This document shows positions 19,529-30,100 of a DNA stretch of 51,983 nucleotides, one piece after another. Made by a program: the position numbers and the translations under genes. Numbering within the stretch: the first letter of the stretch is position 1; each line of letters starts with the position of its first letter. The stretch is from Pelagophyceae sp. CCMP2097. Its lineage: Eukaryota; Sar; Pelagophyceae. The DNA is taken from contig MU657524.1 of the NCBI GenBank assembly GCA_026770575.1, forward strand, positions 1 through 51,983, written 5' to 3'. The notes beneath the pieces are model-generated. The model did no database searches. It had not been told where the DNA came from and worked only from the letters and a program-made list of their open reading frames with translations.

Positions 19529-20239
19529 GACAGCTTCCCTTTTTCAAGCTACTTTCAAGCAACTTTCAAGTGCTTTCAAAGACTGCATTTGCGTGTAAAG
19601 TTGCTTGAAAGTTGCTAACTTTCAATCTCAGCTTGAATTCAAGCTACTTTCAAGCAGTTTTCAAGTTGCTTTTAAAGCGCGGAAATGCTTTTAAAGCGCG
19701 GGACGAGTTCGTTGGATGAGCGTTGAGCGAACGTTAGATGAGCGTTAGCCCGGCGCGGGCNNNNNNNNNNNNNNNNNNNNNNNNNNNNNNNNNNNNNNNN
19801 NNNNNNNNNNNNNNNNNNNNNNNNNNNNNNNNNNNNNNNNNNNNNNNNNNNNNNNNNNNNNNNNNNNNNNNNNNNNNNNNNNNNNNNNNNNNNNNNNNNN
19901 NNNNNNNNNNNNNNNNNNNNNNNNNNNNNNNNNNNNNNNNNNNNNNNNNNNNNNNNNNNNNNNNNNNNNNNNNNNNNNNNNNNNNNNNNNNNNNNNNNNN
20001 NNNNNNNNNNNNNNNNNNNNNNNNNNNNNNNNNNNNNNNNNNNNNNNNNNNNNNNNNNNNNNNNNNNNNNNNNNNNNNNNNNNNNNNNNNNNNNNNNNNN
20101 NNNNNNNNNNNNNNNNNNNNNNNNNNNNNNNNNNNNNNNNNNNNNAACTTAGCTACTTTCAAGCAGCTTTACACGCAAATGCAGACTTGAAAGCAGCTTG
20201 AAAGCAGCTTGAAAGTAGCTTGAAAAAAGTGAAGCTGTC
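19529..20239. mobile_element. Second TA-flanked MITE made of AGCTACTTTCAAGCA-type repeats, with assembly gap
   Basis: The ends are inverted repeats: GACAGCTTCCCTTTTTCAAG at 19529 and its near-complement (…CTTGAAAAAAGTGAAGCTGTC) ending at 20239. Both are flanked by TA (19527-19528, 20240-20241), again a Tc1/mariner-type duplication. The interior is built from CAAGCTACTTTCAAGCA and TTGAAAGCAGC units in both orientations, and 385 N are placed inside, most likely because the repeat could not be assembled. Just outside the left end, an AATATATTGRGA unit is repeated three times (19499-19528). Confidence 0.7.
19761..20145. other. Assembly gap (385 N)
   Basis: Unknown bases inside the repeat element at 19529-20239. 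The true length may differ, and translations across it are meaningless. Confidence 0.99.
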
Positions 20240-20327
20240 TAATGACGTCGATCCGGTCGAACGAAACTTGCCAGTCACTTGAAGTTAACACTCAATTCCA
20301 CTCAAGTAAGCTCCCCTCCGCGGACGA

Positions 20328-20386
20328 ATGACGCCGACGGGCTTGCGCGCTCTGGCATGCGTCCTCTACCTCATCCTCGCCGGCCG
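20328..20386 (+). CDS. Isolated signal-peptide exon cut off by the palindrome
   Basis: ATG at 20328 reads MTPTGLRALACVLYLILAGR, a typical signal peptide, then meets a good donor GTAGGT at 20387. The palindrome (20387-21688) begins on that very G. No matching downstream exon is visible before the next repeat. This may be exon 1 of a gene whose intron contains the palindrome, or the remnant of an interrupted gene. Confidence 0.35.
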
Positions 20387-21688
20387 GTAGGTCTATGTTT
20401 TTTTACCATGTGTTAAACCCTTTTTTTCGAGTGGTTTTTTGTCAACGATCTGATTGAAAATGAATTTTTGTCCCAATAAAAAAAGGACTAAATCGACCCT
20501 AATACCGTATAGGGTGGTACAGCCATTTAGACCCTTTTTAGTCCTTTTTTTCGAGGTTTTTTTTGTCAACGATTTGATTAGGAGACAAGTGTATGGTTAC
20601 GGGTTTTCCTCAATGTATCTCCACGGGTTTTCAAAATTTTAATATCTGATTTAAACCTAAGTCTTTTGTCTCCGGGTTTTTCAACGGATCTCTCGCGGGT
20701 TTTCAACGGATCTCTCGCGGGTTTCTAACGTATCCCCGGGTTTCCTTATCGCCGCCACATTGTGGATTTTATAAAATCCTCTGTACCCCCCCATGGATTT
20801 TATAAAATCCCCCCGAATCCCTGGACTTGTTTAAAGCCGTCTTATTGGGCATACAAACTTTTGCTGCTTACCGAGTTCGTGTTTGTGTCATCGTCGTGTT
20901 TCGTATCGTCGCGTTCATGTCGTCGTCGTGTTTCGTGTCTTGTGTAAAACGAACCAAACCCGAACACAACACGAACCAAACCCGAACACAAACCGAACAT
21001 TTAGCGAACACATCAAACATTCCAATTGCAAACACAGAAAACATCCCAATTGGAATGTTTGATGTGTTCGCTAAATGTTCGGTTTGTGTTCGGGTTTGGT
21101 TCGTGTTGTGTTCAGGTTTGGTTCGTTTTACACAAGACACGAAACACGACGACGACATGAACGCGACGATACGAAACACGACGATGACACAAACACGAAC
21201 TCGGTAAGCAGCAAAAGTTTGTATGCCCAATAAGACGGCTTTAAACAAGTCCAGGGATTCGGGGGGATTTTATAAAATCCATGGGGGGTACAGAGGATTT
21301 TATAAAATCCACAATGTGGCGGCGATAAGGAAACCCGGGGATACGTTAGAAACCCGCGAGAGATCCGTTGAAAACCCGCGAGAGATCCGTTGAAAAACCC
21401 GGAGACAAAAGACTTAGGTTTAAATCAGATATTAAAATTTTGAAAACCCGTGGAGATACATTGAGGAAAACCCGTAACCATACACTTGTCTCCTAATCAA
21501 ATCGTTGACAAAAAAAACCTCGAAAAAAAGGACTAAAAAGGGTCTAAATGGCTGTACCACCCTATACGGTATTAGGGTCGATTTAGTCCTTTTTTTATTG
21601 GGACAAAAATTCATTTTCAATCAGATCGTTGACAAAAAACACTCGAAAAAAAAGGGTTTAACACATGGTCAAAAAACATAGACCTACC
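20387..21688. repeat. 1.3-kb near-perfect palindrome (two 642-bp arms, 18-nt spacer)
   Basis: The left arm 20387-21028 is repeated in inverted orientation at 21047-21688; positions x and 42075-x pair throughout, with only a few mismatches or small indels (for example near 20401 and near 20435-20445). Arm sequence is AT-rich relative to the window. It contains two perfect 16-bp palindromes GGATTTTATAAAATCC, tandem AACGGATCTCTCGCGGGTTTTC units and AACCAAACCCGAACAC units. No protein-like ORF: identical mirror ORFs appear on both strands. Foldback element, hairpin-RNA locus or a chimeric-assembly artefact. Confidence 0.9.
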
Positions 21689-22335
21689 AATCCGGCATAT
21701 TGTTTGGAACAACCCAAGGTCGCCGGTTCGAATCCGGCATATGGAAATAATAATAAAAATAATTTAATGGCATTTGTGGCTGGGGAGAATAGAAGACCGG
21801 ACTTAATGGCGCACAGAAAACTTTTTTCATAGGGCGTTTACGACCATTATAATTGCATTTGCGCGCAACAGTGGGGATTTGACTGGGGGTCTTTTCGGCC
21901 TGACAAATCCGGTTTTCTATTCTCCCCAGCCACATTTGTGATGTGTTTATATACACTTCTGATCTGGCTCCTGGCACTGGGACCGGAATTCCCTTTTGCC
22001 AGGATTAACGTCGGTGTTGAGGATTGTAAACAAACATCGCATGGGTCATCCAAGATCGGGCCCATCTTCAGTGGGCGGCTCCAGGCCGCCCGTCCGATGG
22101 GCCCTCCAGTTCAAATGCCTTGCATGAGGTCGCAGGTTCGAGCCTGCTCGTTCACGTTTCTACTCCGCTTGGCATGCGAATTTGGCTGCTCGTCCTGTAC
22201 ACGCGCCGTCACATGGCATGTGAATATACTCCCCCCCCTGCCCCCCTGGCTCTCTGCACGCCCTGCTCGTTCTCTGCTCGTCCACGTCCTGCTCGTCCAC
22301 GACGCGCGCATCGCGTTGAAATTTCCCCCTGCCCC
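21689..22335. repeat. tRNA-derived (SINE-like) repeat, copy B
   Basis: Starts with a partial AATCCGGCATATTGTTTGGAA and a full T-arm module at 21722-21738. After a nested insertion it follows copy A closely (21933-22050 matches 6290-6410). It then has a diverged T-arm GCAGGTTCGAGCCTGC at 22132-22147, and the stretch 22183-22250 matches 6483-6540. Its 3' end includes the 44-bp block that is inverted at 3655-3698. The left edge abuts the palindrome directly. Confidence 0.7.
21779..21932. mobile_element. Nested short inverted-repeat element with 8-bp flanking duplication
   Basis: GCTGGGGAGAATAGAA (from 21779) pairs with TTCTATTCTCCCCAGC (ending 21930); four more bases can be added on each side. 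CATTTGTG flanks the element on both sides (21771-21778 and 21933-21940), while copy A of the host repeat has a single uninterrupted CATTGTG near 6291. An 8-bp target duplication and short inverted repeats fit a hAT-type MITE about 154 bp long. Confidence 0.65.
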
Positions 22336-22620
22336 CCTGGCGGGGGATCGCTAGTCTGGGTGCCCTGCGCGGCCTCCGCTCAATTTAGAAATTGACGCAA
22401 ATGTCGCAAATGAAGCAAAATTGCTTTAATTGAGGATGCTATTTCGGAATTGTTCCTACATTCACATTTTCCTCAATAATATATTCTAGACCTCGAAATC
22501 TAGAATAGGAATTCCTATGTTGTCCTTTCCATTATTTTCCCGTCATAGGAATTCCTAGGGTTCCTATGTCGTCCTTTACAATATTTGAAATGCAAATGAC
22601 CTTAATCACGACGTTATTCA

Positions 22621-23328
22621 GACCCCCGGAGGGGGTCTTTGGATTTGAAAAAATCCTGGCCCCTAATCGGGGGTCGTTATTGAAGATCCTCCGTGGGCAA
22701 TTTTGTCTGTCTCGTGTCTGATTCGCAGTTCCATCCATGTGGAACCTTTCCCCAACAAGACTTAGTGCGCGCCGATGGCTGGCGCGCGCGTGCTGCTGCG
22801 CGAGGGTGCGCGGGCGGGAGGGGCTTGGACTCGCTACGCCAGTCCTCCCTTCGCCGCGTCGCCGGCGCATCAGCGGTCCCGAGGTGGGCGCCCGAGTGGC
22901 ATGCCTGAATGGCAATGCTGACCCCGAGGTGGGCGCCCGAGTGGCAAGCCCGAATGGCAATACGGACGCCGAGGTGAGCGCCCGAGTGGCAAGTCTGAAT
23001 GGCTCCAGTGATCAAGACCCGTTGTGGACGCCCCTGTGGCAAAGGCGAGCTGCGAGTGGCGCGCGGACGCTCGGCGGGACTGTGCGCACACGCTGCGTAG
23101 ACTGGAGTCGCACGATGCCATGGCGAAGACATGCTTTGCTCTGTTATCAGCGTGCAAGTGCGCACACGCGCACCCGGAAATGATGGGCCCAATTGGGACG
23201 CGTCGTAAAGTTGATATGTTCCGAGGTTTCAACAGGACTTATCCCGGCCAGCATGCGCCTTTCAAGCACGTTTGAAAGGTTTCCTCTACACTACTGTACC
23301 AAAGAGCCAAAGGCCCCCTCCGGGGGTC
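22621..23328. mobile_element. Terminal-inverted-repeat element containing a minisatellite
   Basis: GACCCCCGGAGGGGGTCTTT at 22621-22640 extends to a 22-bp arm that recurs with one mismatch in inverted form at 23307-23328. The 708-bp interior contains a Met-initiated 148-codon frame (22737-23183, +) with three tandem repeats of about 15 codons. No target duplication is obvious. The element ends 79 bp from the orphan MYND exon and may have disrupted that gene. Confidence 0.5.
22878..23012. repeat. 45-bp minisatellite, three units
   Basis: Units start near 22878, 22923 and 22968 with CCGAGGTGGGCGCCCGAGTG. On the + strand they encode the repeat D-P-E-V-G-A-R-V-A-S-L-N-G-N within an open frame, and changes between units keep the frame. 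Coding status is unproven. Confidence 0.7.
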
Positions 23329-23406
23329 TGCAGTACCTCCGGTGCGCCATGGTAATTAAATCCGAGGTTAGTCGCAGGGCGAGCCGCTGCGCGGCGTTTT
23401 CTTTAC

Positions 23407-23517
23407 GAGCTGGCACGCCTTGGAGCAGTAATGCCGCGATTTGCACTTGGTGCAGTGCTTGCCGCCCGATTCGTGGCAGACGCAGCAGGGCTCGGGCGCG
23501 GCCGGCTGCTTCTCCAT
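23407..23517 (-). pseudogene. Orphan MYND zinc-finger exon
   Basis: ATG at 23517-23515 gives 37 codons with the first part of a MYND finger: CCVCHESGGKHCTKCKSRHY then CSKACQL, with the expected Cys pairs (C-x2-C, C-x2-C, YC-x3-C). The exon ends in a usable donor (GTAAAG at 23406). The second half of a MYND finger (D/W...HK...C) should follow in the next exon, but I cannot find it toward lower coordinates, where the element at 22621-23328 begins. Most likely a fragment; MYND genes are often multicopy in algae. Confidence 0.5.
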
Positions 23518-23925
23518 CGTGCCGCGGATGACGTGCGTGTTCGCGTGCGCGCTGGGCCTCGGCGCGGCCTCGATCGATCGCGATCGCGAGACCGCGGTGA
23601 GGTACTGCGGGTCTGTATTTGGCAATGTATCATTTCTGTTCTGCGTTGAACGTCGTCGAGCAGACTTCGGAGTCGCCCGTCGCTTGCCGCGCGTCGGGGA
23701 ATCTTCGCTCGAGAAAAAATGTCAATGTGGCACAGTCAAAGTGACCCAAAGATACATTTTTGTTCGACGGCCCGCAGGCCTCCTTCGCCGTGGCGCGCGC
23801 AATGGACGAGGCCTCGCTCCTCGTCTCGCCGACCGCGCGCGCAGCGCCGCCCATCAGAGCGTTTCGGCTGCGAGGGCCGGCGTCGTCGCACGTTGGCCCG
23901 GGGCTGTGTGACCCTTTCTAGAAGA

Positions 23926-26597
23926 ATGGGCCACTCGTCGACCCTCCAGAGCGCCGCGCGTCCGACGCGCTATAGAAGGCTTCTGCGGCGCAGGCGCGCG
24001 CTCGGCTGCGCCGGGCTGGTCTGCGCCGTGCTCGCGGTCCTCCGGAGCGACGCCACCGCGCCCGCGCTGCGAAGCGACGCCGACGCCGCCGCGCGGCTGC
24101 AGAGCCGCGCGCCCGCGACGGCCATAGTGTCGCGGAACAAGTACGGCGTTCCTTCGAACGACTTTTGGCTTTACCGCTTTGAAGGCACCAATCCTTCGCA
24201 AAACGTCCTCGCCGAGCCGCACCGCCGCACCACGCTCTCCCTCACAACGCCTCTCCCTGAAAAGGCCAAAATCTCGTGGCGCATCACCGCCGATGCGGCG
24301 CAGGTCCGCCTCGAGTCGCTGGGTGATACTTATGTTGAAATCGTGGTCCGGACGCCGGGACTCTATAGAGTCGAGGCGCGCCTCGCCACCGAGCCGGGCC
24401 TATTCGTCGACGCCGGCGAAGCTGATGCAAGGCCGCTGGCGTCTGCGGTGCTGGTCTGCGTCTACGTCCGAAGGGAGGTCCGTTCCCTCGACGCCGAAGA
24501 CTCCAACCGCTACTTTGCCGCGGTCAAAAAGCTGCGCCAAGTCTCTCAAAAGGACGGGATTGAAAAGTACGGCGCGGAGTACCGGCCTTTGTTGGAGCTG
24601 GCGCAAGTGCATTTGTTCAGGGGCGCGAATCGAGCGGCGGACGAATTGCACGACGGCCTCGGCTTCCTTCCCCAGCACTCTGCCCTGTCAAACGAGTTCG
24701 AGTCGATGCTCCAACTCATCGACGCCTCGTTGGCGCTGCCGTACTGGGACTTTACGAGGGACGTTGCAAAAACTCGGTGGAAACCGGGCGACAGAGGCAT
24801 TCGAAGCTTAATCGCCGCGAACCTAGACCTCTGGCGCAGCGACCGCTTCGGCGCCTTTGAAGAGACGGCCGATTCCAACGTCGCAGCCGTGCCAAACTTC
24901 TTTACCGAGCCGGCCGCGTTTACACGCCTGGGCGCCGAGTCGGAGAATGACGCGGACACCCCGAACCCCGGTATGAACGCCTACGGCTACATGCGTTCAC
25001 CCTGGAACATGAACCGGGCGGCATTCGTGCAGAGGTACGGTTCGTTTTGCGGCGTCGAGCGGCCTTTACAGGATTGGCCTTCCTGCTCGACGCACCACGC
25101 GGCAGTGTTCGACAATTCTTCAAAGGCAGAATACCTGCGATCCGCCGGCGGCGCGGCGCACGGCGGCGTGCACATGATGCTCGGCGGCGTCGGAGGGTGC
25201 GCCGACTCTGTTGAAATTGCGAGGCTCCGGCTTACGGTCGAAGAGGCGTGGCAAGGCCCTTTTCTGCGGCGGCTTTCCGACGGCGCGCGGACCGCCGCGC
25301 GGGACTTTGTCGACCGCTTCATCGTCGACATCAAGGACTCGCTCCAGGCGCTCTGGAGGTGGGGCTGGGAAACCCGGACCGTCACGCGAACCCGGACTGC
25401 CAGCTTTGGACGGAGCGTCGCACTCAGACGGGACCGGCACCGCAGGGACTCTCGATCGCCGCTCTCGTGCGCGCTGAGACGCGCGGTTCCCAGGTTCCAC
25501 CTCATTGAGTTCCCCTCATCGTGCTCGGCAAGTGAACCGGAAGTCGACTGCCACGCATTGTGCCCGCACGTCCCCGCCGACGCTTTCGACTTTGTCGCAA
25601 TCGAGTGGTGGCGCTTGAATGTCTTTGAGAACGGCGACGTGGTGGCGTTTTTGGAGAATCTGGTCGGACTGCCTCCCAATGCGTGGGTGGCCGCGTATCC
25701 AAAGTCCGCGTATCCAAAGTCCGCAAACACGGGACAGAAAAGGCGGCGCGGGCGATCGAGAGGCGAGTTCGAGGCTGGGGCGAGAGGCGAGATGCACGCC
25801 GGCGGAGGGCGCCGCTTCCGGAAGGAGGCGTGCTTCCGGAAGCGGTCGTCACAGGTACGCGGCCTGCGCGCGAGTTTTATGCCTCACGCCGTGGTCCTTT
25901 GGCGAGCACGCCGGCGCCGAGTCGCCCTTGGACGCCTCGTTCTGGCCCGTGCACCCGACGCTGGACAGGCTGTATCAATACAAAGTAGGTATATCAGTGC
26001 CGATTGAGAGACGAGGAACGGAGAGGCCCGCGAGCAGAGACGGGTGCTGCAAGCGTGCGGACGACGAGGCGCTCCGAGATGGCACATTAGACGCTCGTCC
26101 GCGACTTCCCCGCCGCCGGCGCCTGGGCACCCGAAGCTGCGATGCTGTGCAAATACGCCGCGAATTCGAAATGCGTCGGCCACCGCGCGGGAGACCTGAC
26201 GGCGTTCCGATCCGCAGTGCTCGAAGGGGGCCAGCGCGGCGCCGCGTTTTGCCGGAAACCTCGAGATGGAAACCTTGTGCAAGCAGCAACGACCCTTCAA
26301 AGGCATCACCGAGACGTCGCAGGATGCCCTCGTCGTGCCGTCCACAGAGTCCCCCAACGTGTCTTCGGCAGAATATTCTCATCGTCGCGCAGAATGCCCT
26401 CAAACGCTAGGTTCGAGTCTGCCTTCCTGTCCAACTCTGCAATGCTCGACGCCGTCTCCCCAAAGCACTACAAGATGCGATACGTCTACGACGCCTTCCG
26501 ATGGCCGCACTGCTCCAAAGACTTTCCGCCCGCCGACGGCGCGGCGCCGGCGGAGGGACCCGAAGGACCCGCGACGGACGCGCAAAGCAACGTTTGA
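23926..26597 (+). CDS. Membrane-anchored tyrosinase-type (type-3 copper) protein
   Basis: ATG 23926 starts a basic segment and one hydrophobic stretch (LGCAGLVCAVLAVL), predicting a type II anchor with a lumenal catalytic domain. CuA: a His in ELAQVHLFRG, then ELHDGLGFLPQH (H-x8-H) and LALPYWDFT. CuB: HGGVHMMLGG (H-x3-H), with the last His in SFWPVHPTLDRLYQY, equivalent to the HHxxVDRLW region of tyrosinases. Exons: 23926-25358, 25494-25682, 25855-25984 and 26091 onward, joined in phase. After 26225 the joins are uncertain: a frame change near 26230-26265, then a likely intron ending CGCTAG at 26410, then DAVSPKHYKMRYVYDAF. The 25359-25493 intron is 135 nt without a stop and could be retained. 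Polyphenol oxidation is the family role; the actual substrate is unknown. Confidence 0.8.
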
Positions 26598-26644
26598 CAC
26601 AGTTACACAGTTCCAAAAGCAGCGTTTGACACAGTTACAGATTC

Positions 26645-26984
26645 TTAGCGCTTACTTTCCGGCGGCGGGGCCTTTTGCGCGTCGCGTGTGGGGAAGATTG
26701 GCCGTTTTGGGGCTTCTTTCTTTTTCATGGTAGCAATCCTCAAGCCCCCAAAGAATATGATGGCCATGGAGCCCACGATCGCAAAAAGCGCCGGTCTGTG
26801 TCCCTGCATGCCGAGGGCCCGCGAGGAGCGGGATGACGCGCGGGGAGGCCTGCTCGCACGACCTCCAGGGTCGCCCTTCCCAAGGATCCACCGTGACCGC
26901 CCAGCTGGCCAGGAGATGTTCTGCAATGTCGGCGATTGGCGATCGGAACATACGGCGGCGCTTCATATCCTCCAGGGGCGACAT
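26645..26984 (-). CDS. Small single-pass membrane protein, unknown
   Basis: ATG 26984 (MSPLEDMKRRRMFRSPIADI) with intron 26891-26804 (GTGGAT...GCAG), joined in phase to GHRPALFAIVGSMAIIFFGG and a lysine-rich tail ending at 26645; 83 aa. The one hydrophobic helix and basic tail resemble small mitochondrial or ER membrane subunits, but no family is recognised. It lies tail-to-tail with the tyrosinase gene (47 bp). The in-frame region upstream of the chosen Met lacks another good start. Confidence 0.55.
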
Positions 26985-27156
26985 TCTGGTCGCCACGTTT
27001 AGGATAACGAATTCGCAGGGCTGGGCTGCTGAGCCGCGAGCCGCCGCATCACAATTCCGCCGGCTTCGTCGAGGCCCGGTCCCACCCACGGCGGCCTTTC
27101 GGGTGGCCCTTTTCGCGTGCGGTCTTTCTCGCCGCGGGCCGCGGGGGCGGCGGGGC

Positions 27157-30100
27157 TCAGGGCGTGTAGGTGGACTGCATTGGCGGCGGGCCGAAATTCG
27201 CCAGGTTGATGACCGTAGAAGGTGTCAGCGTGCGCTTGCGGTAGAAGAGCACGTACGCGTGCTCCGTCACCACGGAGGCCGCGGGCACCTACAAGCGGAT
27301 TCGCGTCGGAAACGGCGATTCCCAGCAATGGATTTAAAGCCTCACTTCCTCGACCGCGTCGTCGTCGAAATGGAGCCATGAGAACTCGTCTCCTGGCTCT
27401 GGGAACGGCGACGCCACGTCCTCGACGCCGTCGGCGCTGCACGGCGTCGCCTAGGGGGAGCGTCGGGCTATACAAAGCCATGAAACGTCGCTTACCTTTG
27501 CGTAGGCCGTATAATGCCCTCCTTCCAGCCGCCCGACGTGGTTCGTCACGGCGAACAGGTCAAAGAGGAGCGGCCGCGCGGCGCCGACGTAGGGCGCGAG
27601 GTCCAAGGCCGACATGGGGAAGACGACGTTTGTGCCTAGGAAAGTGTGGCGTTGTCGGGTCTACGTCCGATTCTCCCTGCTTTTACAGGATTTAATTCAA
27701 GGCCCTTTGACTAGGTGGAAAAGCACGATGTTTATCGACGCCGTTCAAAACGAATCTTCTCCCTCCAAGTCGGCAAGAAGAGGAAGCGCTTCAGGTGGAT
27801 GACCAGAATGTCCGGCAGCTTCCACCTACGCGCCGTCGTCTCGCACTCGTCCGGGCGCCCAAATCGTCGACGGAAAACATGGATGAGACGCTGTAAAAGA
27901 AGAGCACGGCTGGATCGTCGACTTGGCCGGCCGTCGTTCCTTGCATTTCGGGCAGAACCAGCAGTCGTCCTCGCTGAGCATCTCCTCCTTTGTAAACGCG
28001 TCCAAACAAGTTTCCAGTGTGACCTCTTTTTCGGGTTCCGGCGTGGGTTCAGAGGCTTGCACCGGCACGGGATCTTTGTACAGCCTCTCCGAGGCCCCCG
28101 CGGCCCAGTCGACGACGAGTACCATTCGGCGCTCGTCGAGGACGTCGCAGATTCTCGATTTCGGCCAAGCGCTCAAATCGGTAGAGTTCTTCAACGTCGC
28201 GGGGTTCGACAAAGCCGCCGTCCGGACGCGCATCGGCAGCGCCGCGCGGCTCCGAGATTTCGACGACTGGTCGTTGCCCTCGTTTTCGGAAGAGTTCGGA
28301 TTATTTTCGTCGCTGGCCGAGGTGCAAAAAGGCCGGCAGCGCTCCGTCACTAACCGTTCCACCGCCCGACAAGAGCGCTCCGACCCGACCCGCAAGACCA
28401 AAGGCAGCCCGAACAGTTCAAACACCTTTGGCCTCGACGCGTCGTACGGCTCGGGCGACCCCGACCTCGCTCGGGCGCGGCCGGCCGGCGCCGCGGGCGT
28501 CCGAGACAGCTCTTGGTCGTGCCTCCTCGCGGGCGGTGCGGCGCGCCTCTCCACCACCTCGCGCCGGTGCACCACGTGGATCTCCAGCAAACGCGGCGGC
28601 TTGTTCGACTTGGAGAGAGGCGGCGCAAGCCTAGATTTTATACGTTGTCGACTGGCTTTGTTTTATACGTTGTCGACTGGCTCCCGTTGCCTCTTTTGCT
28701 CTGTATGAAACGTTTATGTTTTGCCCTGCGGCGGTCGAATTCCGTCGTCCCCCGTGGTCCACGATGGAGCACCGTGGTTTCTTTTCCGGGTTGATAGGCT
28801 TTCTTTTCCGGGTTGATAGGCGCGGCCTCGGACTTGGCCCTGTCGGCCTCGATGTTGAACCACTCGTCCCACTTGGCGCTAAAGCGGTCAAAGTGCACCC
28901 GCACCGCTCCGTCCTCCACCGCCACCACCGCCCCGCCGAACCACTCCCCGCGGTGGTCCAGCGCGTCGACGCGCGACCCGATTCCAAGCTGGCGCAAACT
29001 AGTCGGAAACGCCGGGGATTCGTCCGCCGCCCGTTCCGACGCGTCCGAATAAGCGGGCGCGATGCCGCGCCGCGCGCCGTTGGGCGACGAAACGGCGTCG
29101 GGCGTGGCGACGTAGGCCACGAGAGTCTCGTCGTCCCTCAGAGAGACGAGGGCTTCGGCATCGTCAAAAATCTTTGAGATGCGGTGGCGATAGACGTCTG
29201 CCACGATCATGTCATCCGCCGCCGTCGGCTCCACGTTGTCGACGCTCCGAGAGGAAGACCCGATGCTCAACCGACCGATGGACGGGGTCGCGGAGACGCC
29301 GTCGGCGACGGCGCCTCGAATGGCCTGCTTCAAGTCGGCCACGTTGCCTAACCGGGGGACGGTGAACTGGAGCGGGCGGACGTCGTTGCCGTGGACGACG
29401 ATGACGCGGAAGCACTGCTCCCTCGCCGGCAGGGGGAGCGTTAAAAAGCTAAAGGCCTCGAACTTGGTCGATTTTGTGCTGCAGACTTGGCATGCTTTTT
29501 CCGATTTGAGCTGTCCTTGGAAAAGGTCGACGACGATGCTGCGGTGCCTCAGGAGATGCCGGTGCCAGGCCTCGGCGTCGTCGCAGTCGACTTGGGGGAC
29601 GTCTGGCTTGTCCAAGACGCGGTTGCAGTCCTCGTGCAGCATGTCCAGCATCTCCCCGAGAAACTCTTGAGAGTCCTGCTGCTCGCTATTCGCAAACTGC
29701 TGCTTCAGCCGCGCCAACGTCCGCTTGAACTTGTGCGGCGCGTAGGGCTCCGTGGTGGACCCGGCCCAGAGCTGCTTTAAGACGCACGCAAATTCTTCGC
29801 ACATCCGGCCCTGCGTGCCCAGCGCGTTCGCTCGATTCACTTCGGCGGCGTACCGGTCCGATAAGACGTAGGAACGCAGCAGCGGCGTGTGCGAGAGGCA
29901 CTGCAGCGCCGAGTTGAGATAACACGTGTTGCCCAGATTCAAAAGCCTACCGAGCGTGGTCAAATTTTCGGGAGGGCCGGGACCCCATCGCAGCATCGCC
30001 GGATGCCGCCCCCGTCGATTTCCTCAACCCGGATGCCGCTCCGTCATCGCTGCGACTGTGCCTTGCAAAACTGTTCCCCCGCTTTTCCACCGTCTTTCGA

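Noticed and set aside
19734..20190. ORFs through the N gap
   Set aside because: Translation of unknown bases only.
20827..21248. CRISPR-like array in the AACCAAACCCGAACAC stretch
   Set aside because: Units are short, imperfect, without unique spacers, and lie in a eukaryotic palindrome.
20454..21620. Mirror ORFs of 62 and 126 codons in the palindrome
   Set aside because: Identical on both strands because of the inverted repeat; no domain, low complexity (repeated K/N/T and R/T).
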